Shown in pieces: positions 13,286 to 23,653 of a stretch of DNA of 64,000 nt. Made by a program: the position numbers and the translations under genes. Below the pieces are notes generated by a model. That model saw only the letters and a list, made by a program, of their open reading frames with translations. It did no database searches and was not told where the DNA came from. Origin of the DNA: Scylla paramamosain (taxonomy: Eukaryota; Arthropoda; Malacostraca; Decapoda; Portunidae); contig NC_087197.1 in assembly GCF_035594125.1 (NCBI RefSeq), positions 9,036,110 through 9,100,109 on the forward strand, in the 5' to 3' direction. Position 1 is the stretch's first letter, and every line of letters starts with the position of its first letter.

Positions 13286-16200
13286 CAAAAACACTAAAAG
13301 GCAAGTTCTTCGTAAAAGTTGGTTTTATTCCCATGTAATGTGATTGCCCTGCTTTTTAGTGCTTCATTGCCTAACAGTCTCAAAAACACTCAAAGACACT
13401 TTTCTGGTAATGTCATTTTCCCATATAAAACTAGTTTCGCATGGAATTTGGGATTCTGGTAACTAAGAAAGTAAAAAAACACTCAAAATACACGCATTCA
13501 GTAAGGTTGCTCTGTTTCTTGATTAAGAAAGTTATTCATGAGTTTCAGCATTTTGGTATCTTGAAAACTTCTCCACACATACGAGTTTTTGCGTTTTTTG
13601 CCTTGTGATTCTGGTGAAACTATAAAACACTCATTATACATGCTTTTTATTATGTCCTTTTTTTTCCTAATATACAGTGCTTTCCATCCATTTTTGTGTT
13701 TTTTTTATGTAACAAGTTAAAAAACACACAAAATATACTTTTCTGTTGGTTTGCATCCGTTTTAGCGTGTTTTAACGTAAATCTTTTAAAAGAGACGTTT
13801 TCAGTAATTTTGTTTTGGATTTCCATATAGAGTGAATTTCATATTATCCATCGTTTTGGTACCTAACATGCGAAAAAACACTCAAAAGACAGGTTTCTGG
13901 TAAAGTCGCTAAATTTTCCCAAATAGGTGGCTTTGCATACACTTTATGGTTTGGTACATAACTCTGAAAAAAGGTAAAATTATCTTTTTCGATAAGGTTC
14001 TTTTTTCCACATAATTTCCCTGAATTTTTACAGAATTTTGGCATCTTGGTACCTATGAATATCAATAACAAAAGAATAAAAATGCTATTTTTTTTCTCTA
14101 TAAAGAGTGTTATTTGTAGGTTTTAACGTTTTGGTACTTAAGGAACTTAAAAACATTCATAATACACATTTCTCGTAATGTCCTTTCGTTTCCCAAATAT
14201 AGGGATCTTTGGATGTATTTAAGTGTTTTTATAGGTAACATGATAAAAAACACGTTTCTCCTAATGTCCTTTTGTTTCCCAATAGGGAGTGCTTTGCATC
14301 CATTTTCGCGTTTTTTGTAGGTAACAAGGTCAAAAACACTCAAAATGTACCTTTTTGGTAATGTTATTTTATTTCTTCCTATTGGTTGGTTTGCATCCAT
14401 TTTAGCGTTTTTCTACGTAAAACACCGAAAAGACACGTTTTCAGTAATTTTGTGTTAGATTCCCATATAGAGTGACTTGCATGTTATTTACCGTTATGGT
14501 GCCTAACAAGTTGAAAAACATTCATAACACAGTTTTCTGGCAAAGACGTTTAATTTCCCCATATAGGTGGGTTTGCATGCACTTTTAGGGTTTGGTACAT
14601 AACAGTACAAAAAAAAACTAAATTTAAATTTTTTGATAATGTTCTTATTTCACATAATTTCCTGAATTTTGCCCAAATTTTGGCATCTCGGTACCTGTGA
14701 TGAAAAAGAAAGAAAAAATATCGTATTTTTTTATTTATTTATTTATTTTTGTCAATAAAGAGTGTTATTTGTGGCTTTTAGCTTTTTGATAAATAATGAT
14801 CTTAAAAACACTCGTAATACACGGCTCTCGCAAAGTCCTTTAATTTCCTAAAAAAAGGGTTCTTTGCATGTATTTAAGCGTTTTTATTGGTAACATGATC
14901 AAAAACACTCAAAATATATGTTTTTGGTAATGCTATTCTCTTTCTCCATGAAGTGTGCTTTGCATGCGTTTTAGCGTTTTGGTATATAAGGAGCTCAAAA
15001 CACTTAAAGGCAAGTTCTTGGTAAAAATTGATTTTATTGTCATGTAAAGTGATTCCCATGCTTTTTAGTGCTTTATTGCCTATCAAGCTCAAAAACACTC
15101 AAAAGACACTTTTCTGGTAATGTCGTTTTTTTCCCACATAAAGCTGGTTTCGCATGCAATTTGGGATTTTGGTAACTAAGAATGTGAAAAGCACTCAAAA
15201 TACACGCATTTAGTAAAGTTGCTCTGTTGCTCAATTAAGAATGTGAAAAGCACTCAAAATACACGCATTTAGTAAAGTTGCTCTGTTGCTCAGGGAGGAG
15301 CACTTCAGGAGTTTCAGCATTTTCGTATCTAGGAAACTTCTCCATATACACGAGTTTTTGCGTTTTTTGCCTTGTGGTTCTTTTAAACTATAAAACATTC
15401 ATTATACACTTTTCTCGCAATGTCCCTTTGTTTTCCAATATAGAGTGCTTTGTATCAATTTTCGCGTTTTTTTTTTTTTAAGTAACAACATCGAAAACAC
15501 TCAAAATATACCTTTTTGATAATGTTTTTCTACTTCTTGATATTTGTTGGTTTCCATCCGTTTTAGCGTTTTTCTACGTAAAACACTGAGAAGACACGTT
15601 TCCAGTAATTTTGTTTTGGTTTGCCATAGAGAGTGAGTTCCATATTATTTATCGTTTTGGTGCCTAACATGCTGAAAACACTCAAAACACAGATTTCTGG
15701 TAAGGTCGTTTAATTTCCTCATATGGGAGGCTTTGAGTGCACTTTAGTTTTTGGTACATAAAAGTCCGAAAAAAAGCTAATATCAACTTTTTTTTTACAA
15801 TATTCTCTTATCATATAATTGCCCTAATTTTTCCCGGAACTTTGGCCTCTTGGTACCTATGAATGTTAATAACAAAAAAAGAAAAGGAAAACCTTTCGTT
15901 TATTTTTTTTATTTTTTATTTTTTTTCTAAATAACGAATGTTATTTGTGGGTTTTAGCTTTTTGGAAGTTAAGGAACTTAAAAACACTCATAATACACGT
16001 TTCTCGTAATGTCCTTACGTTTCCCAAACATAAGGTTCTTTGCATGTATTTAAGCGTTTTTATAGATAACATTATCAAAAACACTCAAAATACATCTTTT
16101 TGGTAATGTTATTCTGGTTCTCCATAAAGTTTGTTTTGCATGCGTTTTAGCGGTTTAGTATATAAGGAGCTCAAAAACACTTAAAGGCAAATTCTTTGTA

Positions 16201-17387
16201 AAAGTTGGGATTATTCCCATGTAATGTGATCGTTCTGCTTTTTAGTGATTTGTTGCATATCACGATGAAAAACACTCAAAAGACACTTTTCTGGTAATGT
16301 CATTTTTTTTCCCAAATGATGGTAGTTTCGCATGTAATTTGGCATTTTCGTAACTAAGAATGTGAAAAACACTCAAAATACTCAATTTTGTAAGGTAGTT
16401 CTGTTAATCGATTAAAAGTGTTATTCATGCATTTATTCATTTTGATATGTAAAAAATATCTCTATATAGACGAGTTTTTGCATTTATTGCCTTGTGATTC
16501 TTTTAAAAACTATAAAACACTCATTATACACGTTTCTCGTAATATCCTTTTGTTTCCTAATAAAGAGTGCTTTACATCGATTTTTTTGCATTTTTTGTAG
16601 CTAACAAGCTCAAAAACAATCAAAATATATCTTTTTGGTAATGTTATTCTATTTCTTCATATAGGATGGTTTGTATCCGCTTTAGCGTTTTTCTACGTAA
16701 AACACTGAAAGGACACGTTTTCAGTAATTTTCTTTTGGATTCACATATTGACTGACTTCCATATTATTTATCGTTTTGGTGCCTAACATGCTGAAAAACA
16801 CTGAAAAGACAGGTTTCTGTTAAAGTCCTTTAACTTCCTTATATATGTGGCTTTGCATGCATTTTAAGGTTTGGTACATAACAAACCGAAAAAAAAGCTA
16901 TAATTAACTTCTATGATAATATTCTTTTTTCCACATCAATTCCGTGAATTTTGGCAGAATTTTGGCATCTCGGTACCTATGAAGATGAATAATAAAAAAA
17001 AAAATTCCCATTTTTTTAATTTATTTATTTTTCAAAAGAGTGTTATTTGAGGGTTTTAGCTTTTTGGTACTGAAGGAAATTAAAAATCACTCATAATACA
17101 CGTTTCTCGTAATGTTCTTTCGTTTCCCAAAAATAAGGTTCTTTACATGTATTTAAGCGTTTTTATACATAACATGATCAAAAACACTCAAAATACGTGT
17201 ATTTTGTAATGTTATTCTGTTTCTCCATCAAATGTATTTTGCATGCGTTTTAGCGTTTTGGTACATAAGGAGCTCAAAAACACTTAAAGGTAAGTTCTTG
17301 GTAAAATTTGGTTTTATTCCCATGTAATGTGATTGCCCTGGCATTCAGGGCTTTATTGCGTAACACGCTCACAAACACTTAAAAGAC
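13286..17387 (+). repeat. Left arm, part 2: plus-oriented composite blocks
   Basis: Plus-sense blocks between two mini-inversions. The first 950 bp repeats 389-1,390 closely, including the same variants in the GTTATTTGTAGGTTTTAACG monomer. Near 14,247 the block is cut short: CATGATAAAAAACACG joins a CACGTTTCTC-type monomer directly. Bases 14,260 onward are matched in reverse complement by the right arm, with three clear shared oddities near 15,470, 16,150 and 16,960. Confidence 0.88.
15178..15292 (+). repeat. 59-bp tandem duplication inside a monomer
   Basis: Bases 15,178-15,233 are repeated without a change at 15,237-15,292, a period of 59 bp. The second copy ends in a short GC-richer patch (AGGGAGGAGCACTTCAGG) where other blocks have an ATTAAGAGTG-type sequence. 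The reverse-complement partner near 31,810-31,900 has a single copy and no such patch. The duplication is therefore local, and probably later than the copying of the arms. Confidence 0.9.
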
Positions 17388-17844
17388 ATGCAAAGCCTCC
17401 CATATGAGGAAATTAAAGATCTAACAAGAAATATGTCTTTTCAGTGTTTTTCAGCATATTAGGCACCAAAACGATAAATAATAAGGAACTCACTCTATGT
17501 GGGAATCCAAAAGAAAATTACTGAAAACGTGTCTTCTCAGTGTTTTACGTAGAAAAACGCTAAAACTGATACAAACCAACCAATATCAAGAAGCAGGATA
17601 ACATTACCAAAAATGTATATTTTGACTGTTTTTGTGCTTGTTTCCTACAAAAAAAAAAAAACGCGAAAATTGATACAAAGCACTCTATATTGGGAAACAA
17701 AGGGACATTGCGAGAAAAGTGTATAATGAATGTTTTATAGTTCAAAAAAACCACAAGGCAAAAAACGCAAAAACTCGTGTATATGCTGAAACTCTTCAAT
17801 AACACTCTTAATTGAGAAACAGAAAAACCTTACTAAATGCGTGT
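17388..17844 (-). repeat. Mini-inversion (457 bp) in the left arm
   Basis: Entry breakpoint: plus-sense CACTTAAAAGACA runs into minus-sense CATGCAAAGCCTCCC at about 17,387. Exit: minus-sense GCGTGT meets plus-sense CAAAAACAC at 17,844/17,845. It is shorter than its sister at 12,803-13,285 because about 25 bp are missing near 17,785, where GTATATG joins CTGAAAC. That small deletion is shared with the partner at 28,487-28,938 (near 28,545), which supports their being a pair across the giant inverted repeat. Confidence 0.88.
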
Positions 17845-19084
17845 CAAAAACACTAAAAGGCAAGTTCTTCGTAAAAGTTGGTTTTATTCCCATGTAATGT
17901 GATTACCCTGCTTTTTAGTGCTTTATTGCCTAACACGCTCAAAAACACTCAAAGACACTTTTCTGATAATGTCATTTTTTTCCTACATAAAGCTAGTTTC
18001 GCATGAAATTTGGGGTTTTGGTAACTAAGAATGTAAAATAACACTCAAAATACACGCATTTAGTAAGGTTGTTCTGTTTCTTGATTAAGAGTGTTATTCA
18101 TGAGTTTCAGTATTTTGGTATCTTAGAAACTTCTCCATATAGTCGAGTTTTTGCGTTTTTTGCCTTGTGATTCTGGTGAAACTATAAAACACTCATTATA
18201 CACGTTTCTTGTTATGTCCTTTTTTTTTTTTTTTTTTACTTATATAGAGTGCTTTGCATATATTTTTGCATTTTTTTTATGTAACAAGCTCAAGAACACA
18301 CAAAATATATATTTTAGTAATGTTATTCTATTTCTTCATATTGGTTGGTTTGCATCTGTTTTAGCGTTTTTCTACGTAAATCTTTAAAAAAGACACGTTT
18401 CCAGTAATATTGCTTTGGATTTCCATATAGAGTGACTTTCATATTATTTATCGCTTTGGTGCCTAAAATGCTTTTTATTGCCTTTTGCCTCCCAATATAG
18501 AGTGCTTTCCATCCATTTTCGCGTTTTTTTGTAGGTAACAATATCAAAAACACTCAAAATATACGTTTTTGGTAATGTTATTCTATTTCTTCATTTTGGT
18601 TGGTTTGCATCCGTTTTAGCGTTTTCTACGTAAAACACCGAAAAGACACGTTTTCAGTAATTTATTTTTGGATTCCCATATAGATTGACTTCCTTGTGTT
18701 TTATCGTGTTGGTTCCTAACATGCTGAAAAACCCTCATAAGTCAGTTTTCTGGCAAAGACGTTCAATTTCCCCATATAGGTGGCTTTGCATGCAATTTAG
18801 GTGTTTGGTACATAAGAGTCCGAAAAAAAAGCTAAATGTAACATTTTTGATAATGTTCTTTTTTTATATAATTTCCTGAACTTTGCCCGAATTTTGGCAC
18901 CTCCTTACCTGTGAAGATAAATAAGAATGAAAAAAAAATATCGTATTTTTTTATTTATTTTTATTTTTTTCTCAATAAAGAGTGTAATTTGTGGCTTTTA
19001 GTTTTTCGTACTTAATAAACTTAAAAACACCCATAATACACGTTTCTCGTAATGTCCTTTTGTTTCCCAAAAATAGGGTTTTTT

Positions 19085-20161
19085 GCATGTATTTAAGCGT
19101 TTTTATTGGTAACATGATCAAAAACACTCAAAATACATGTCTTTGGTAATGTTATTCTGTTTCACCCTAAAGTGTTTTTGCATGCATTTTAGTGTTTTGG
19201 TATATAAGGAGCTCAAATACACTTAAAGGCAAGTTCATGTTAAAAATTGGTTTTATTTCAATGTAATGTGATTGCCCTGCTTTTTAGTGCTTTATTGCCT
19301 AACTCGCTCAAAAACACTCAAAAGACATTTTTCCGGTAATGTCATTTTTTTCCCACATAAAGCTGGTTTCGCATGCAATTTGGGGTTTTGGTAACTAAGC
19401 ATGTGAAAAGCACTCAAAATACACGCATTTAGTAAGATTGTTCTGTTTCTCAATTAAAAGTGTTGTTCCAGAGTTTCAGCATTTTGGAATGTAAGAAACT
19501 TCTCTATATACACGAGTTTTTGTGTTTTTTGCCTTGTAGTTCTTGTGAAACTATAAAACACTCATTATACACGTTTCCCGTAATGTCCTTTTGCTTTCCA
19601 TCTATTTTCGCGTTTTTTGTAGGTAACAATTTCAAAAACACTCAAAATATACCTTTTTGGTAATGTTATTCTATTCATTCATATTGGTTGGTTTGCTTCC
19701 GTTTTATAATTTTTCTACGTAAAACACCGAAAAAACACGTTTTTAGTAATATTGTTTTGGATTCCCATATAGACTGACTTCCATGTTATTTATCGTGTTG
19801 GTTCCTAAGATGCTGAAAAACTCTCATAAGACCGTTTTCTGGCAAACACGTTTAATTTCCCCATGCACTTTAGGGGTTTGGTACAAAATAGTCCGAAAAA
19901 AAAAAAAACTAAACTTAACTTTTTTGATAATGTTCTTATTTCACATAATTTCCTGAATTTTGCCCGAATTTTGGCATCTCGGTACCTGTGAAGATGAATA
20001 AGAAAGAAAAAAAATATCGTATTTTTTATTTATTTATTTATTATTTCTCAATAAAGAGTGTTATTTGTGGCTTTTAGCTTTTTGGTAATTAATGAACTTA
20101 AAAACACTGATAATACACGTTTCTCGTAATCTCCTTTCCTTTCTTAAAAATAGAGTTCTTT
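19085..20161 (+). repeat. Representative ~1.08-kb composite block
   Basis: Measured between successive GCATGTATTT landmarks (19,085 and 20,162; the next is at 21,261). The block holds about ten monomer phases in fixed order: GCATGTATTTAAGCG type; GCATGCGTTTTAGCG type ending in GGAGCTC; AAGGCAAGTT type; CTGGTAATGTC type; CGCATTTAGTAAGG type; a short half-monomer with TTGCCTTG; CACGTTTCTCG type; a type ending TTCTACGTAAAAC; a type ending GCCTAACATGCTG; CAGGTTTCTGG type with TTTAGGGTTTGG; and an AATTAACTTTTTTGATAATG type ending at GGTACC and an A/T linker. The same order recurs through the window in both orientations, with some blocks shortened by deletion. This copy has lost about 20 bp near 19,860. 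Confidence 0.85.
19119..19404 (+). repeat. Three consecutive basic monomers (representative, ~95 bp each)
   Basis: A clean example of the basic unit: A-rich boxes begin at 19,119, 19,214 and 19,309, and the next begins at 19,405. Each monomer has the order A-box, CAC/T-run, GGTAATG-like element, T-rich stretch with an ATAAAG or ATGTAATG core, GCATGC or related hexamer, TTTTAG, TTTTGGTA. The second monomer is the AAGGCAAGTT type, which has lost the GCATGC box and carries GATTGCCCTGC instead. This shows that monomers of different phase in a block have diverged into distinct types. Confidence 0.85.
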
Positions 20162-23100
20162 GCATGTATTTTAGCGTTTTCATTGGTAACATGATCAAAA
20201 ACACTCAAAATATATGTTTTTGGTAATATTATTCTGTTTCACCATAAAGAGTGTTTTGCATTCGTTTTAGTGTTTTGGTATATAAGGAGCTCAAAAAACA
20301 CTTAAAGGCAAGTTCTTGGTAAAAATTCGTTTTCCTCCAATGTAATGTGATTGCCTTCCTTTTTAGTGCTTTATTGCCTATCACGCTCAAAAACACTCAA
20401 AAGACACTTTTCTGCTAGTCTTTTTTTTTCCCACAAATCTATTTTCGCATGCAATTTGGGGTTTTGGTAACTAAGAATGTGAAAAGCACTGAAAATACAC
20501 GCATTTATTAAGGTTGTTCTGTTTCTAAATTAGGAATGTTATACATAAGTTTCAGCATTTTTGTATCTAGGAAACCTCTCCATATACACGAGATTTTGCG
20601 TTTTTTGCCTTGTGGTTCTTTTGAACTATAAAACACTCATTATACACTTTTCTTGCAATGTCCTTTTGTTTTTCAATATAGAGTGCTTTGCATCAATTTT
20701 CGCGTTTTTCGTAGGTAATAAGCTCAAAAACACTCAAAATATACCTTTTTAGTAACGTTTTTCTATTTCTTTATATTGGTTGCTTTGCATCCGTTTTAGC
20801 GTTTTTCTACGTAAAACACTGAGAAGACACGTTTTCAGTAACTTTGTTTTGGATCCCCATATAGAGGTGAGTTCCTTATTATTTATCGTTTTGGTGCTTA
20901 ACATGCTAAAAAACACTCAAAACACAGATTTCTGGTAAGGTCGTTAGATTTTTTCATATAGGAGGCTTTGCATGCACATTAGGGTTTGGTACATAACAGT
21001 TCGAAAAAAAAAAAGCTGAAATTAACTTTTTTTATAATATTCTTTTATCATACGATTGCCCTGAATTTTCCCAGAATTTTGGCATCTCGGTACTATGAAG
21101 ATAACAAAAAAAAAAAAAAAATCCAATTTTTTATATATTTTTTTTATTTTTTTTATTTTCTCAATAAAGAGTGTTATTTGTGGGTTTTAGCTTTTTGGTA
21201 CTTAAAGAACTTAAAAAAAAAAACACTCATAATACACGTTTTCCAAACATAATGTTCTTTGCATGTATTTCAGCGTTTTTATAGATAACAGGATCAAAAA
21301 CCGCTCAAAATATATGTTTTTGGTAATGTTATTCTGTTTCTCCATAAAGTTTGTTTTGCATGCGTTTTAGCGGTTTGTTATATAAGGAGCTCAAAAACAC
21401 TTAAAGGCAAGTTTTTGGTATAAATTGGTGTTATTCTAATGTAATTTCATTGCCGTGCTTTTTAGTGCTTTATTGCCTATGACGCTCAAAAACACTTAAA
21501 AGACACTTTTCTGGTAATGTCATTTTTTTCTCACATAAAGGTGGTTTCGCATGTTATTTGGGGTTTTGATAACTAAGAATGTGAAAAGCACGCACAATAC
21601 ACGCATTTAGTAAGGTTGTTCTGTTTCTCAGTTAAGAGTGTTATTCATGAGTTTCAGCATTTTGGTATCCATATACACGAGTTTTTGTGTTTTTTGCCTT
21701 TTGGTTCTTTTGAACTATAAAAAACTCATTATACACTTTCTTGCAAAGTCCTTCTGTTTTCTTATGTAGAGTGCTTTGCATCAATTTTCCCGTTTTTTTG
21801 TAGATAACAAGCACAAAAACACTCAAAATATACCTTTTTGGTAATGTTTTTCTATTTGTTGATATTGGTTGGTTTCCATCCGTTTCAGCGCTTTTCTACG
21901 TAAAACACTGAAAAGACACGTTTTCAGCAATTTTGTTTTGGATTTTCATATAGGGTGAGTTTCTTATTATTTATCGTTTTGGTGCCTAACATGCTGAAAA
22001 ACACTGAAAAAACAGATTTCTGGTAAGGTCGTTTAATTTCCTCATATAAGAGTCTTTGGATGCACTTTAGGGTATGGTATATAACAATCCGAAAAAAAGC
22101 TAAAATTAACTTTTTTGATAATTTTCTTTTATCATATAATAGCCCTGAATTTTCCCAGAATTTTTGGAATCTCGGTACCTATGAAGATGAATAACAAAAA
22201 AAAAATCCTATTTTTTTATTTTCTTACTTTTTTTTCTAAATAAAGAGTGTTATTTGTGGGTTTTATCTTTTTGGTACTTAAGGAACTTAAAAACACTTAT
22301 AGTACACATTTCTCGTAATGTCCTTTCGTTTCGCAAACATAAGATTCCTTAAATGTATATAAGCGTTTTTATAGATAACATGATCAAAACCCAAAAAATA
22401 TATGTTTTTGGTAATTTTATTCTGTTTCTCCATAAAAGGTGTTTTGCATGCGTTTTAGCGTTTTGGTATGTAATGAGCTCAAAAACACATAAAGGCAAGT
22501 TCTTGGTAAAAGTTGTTTTTATTCCCATGTAATGTTATTACCCTGCTTTTTAGTGCTTTATTGCCTAACACGCTCAAAACACTCAAAAGACACTTCTCTG
22601 GTAATATCATTTATTTCCAAACATAAAGCTAGTTTTGCATGGAATTTGGGAATTTCGTAACTAAGAATGTGAAAAAAAACTCAAAACAGAGGCATTAATA
22701 AGGTTTTTCTATTTCTTAATTAAAAGTGTTATTCATGAGTTTCAGCATTTTCGTAGGTAAGAAACTTTTCTAATACACACATTTGGTAAGGTATTTCTGT
22801 TTCAAAATTAAAAGTGTTATTCATGAGTTTCATCTTTTTTGGTATGTAAGAAACTTCTTTATGTACACGAGTTTTTTAGTTTTTTACCTTGTGGTTCTTG
22901 TCAAACTATAATACACTCATACACGTTTCTCGTAATGTCCTTTTCTTTGCCAATATAAAGTGCTTTCTATCCATTTTTTGCTTTTTTTGTAGGTAACAAG
23001 CTCAAAAACACATCAAAATATATCTTTTTGGTAATGTTATTCTATTTCTTCTTATTGGTTGGTTTACATCCGTTTTAGCGTTTTTTTAAGTAAATCACTG

Positions 23101-23653
23101 AAAAGACACGTTTTCAGTAATATTGTTGAAATTGCTGAAAAACACTCAAAAGACAGGTTTCTGGTAAAGTCGTGTAATTTCCCCATATAGGTGGATTTGC
23201 ATGCACTTCAGGGTTTGTACATAACTCCGGAAAAAGGCTAAAATTATTTTTTTTATAAAGATTTTTTTTTACAAAATTTCCATGAATTTTGCCAGAATTT
23301 TGGCATCTCGGTACCTATGAAGATGAATAACAAAAAAAAAAAGTTTTTTTTTTCTCTCTATAAAGAGTGTTATTTGTGGGTTTTAGCATTTTGGTACTTA
23401 AGGAACTTAAAAACACTCATAATACACAATTTTCGTAATGTCCTTTTGTTATACAAACATAGGGTCCTTTACATGTATTTAAGCGTTTTTATAGGTTAGA
23501 TGATAAAAAAAAACTGAAAATACATGTTTTTGGTAATGTTATTCTGTTTCTCCATAAAGGGTGTTTTGCATACGTTTTAGCGATTTGGTATGTAAGGAGC
23601 TGAAAAACACTTAAAGGCATTCTTGGTAAACATTGGTTTTATTCCCATGTATG

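Larger units (their letters stand above)
7170..14250 (+). repeat. ~7.1-kb left-arm segment with no right-arm counterpart
   Basis: The right arm passes from the counterpart of 14,260 directly to the counterpart of 7,140-7,170, near 32,800. The two left-arm edges carry the same sequence: a monomer reading TTTCCCAATAGGGAGTGC then CAAAATGTACCTTTTTGG at 7,193-7,272 and again at 14,277-14,358. That is what is expected if about 7.1 kb was gained in the left arm, or lost from the right, by exchange between two like monomers. The interval contains the minus segment 12,803-13,285. Confidence 0.65.
16565..21197 (+). repeat. Diverged HOR-like unit in the left arm (reverse of the 5.87-kb unit)
   Basis: This 4.6-kb stretch is the reverse-complement partner of 25,173-29,757 and of the first 4.6 kb of each HOR copy. 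It has the same succession of features, read backwards: GAATTTTGGCAGAATTTTGG monomer near 16,960, mini-inversion at 17,388-17,844, deletion junction near 18,465, and two ordinary blocks. A GTGAGTT variant with an extra G (TATAGAGGTGAGTT) near 20,865 is matched at about 25,490. It lacks the divergent segment found in the true HOR copies. Confidence 0.75.
17845..23653 (+). repeat. Left arm, part 3: plus-oriented blocks up to the strand switch
   Basis: About five composite blocks. Up to about 21,480 they pair with the right arm in reverse complement. From there to 23,653 no direct partner next to the axis was seen. A deletion near 18,465 joins GCCTAAAATGC to TTTTTATTGCC and is shared with the right arm and with every HOR copy. 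At 22,695-22,858 one monomer phase (GTGTTATTCATGAGTTTCA type) occurs twice in a row, a local partial duplication. Confidence 0.88.
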
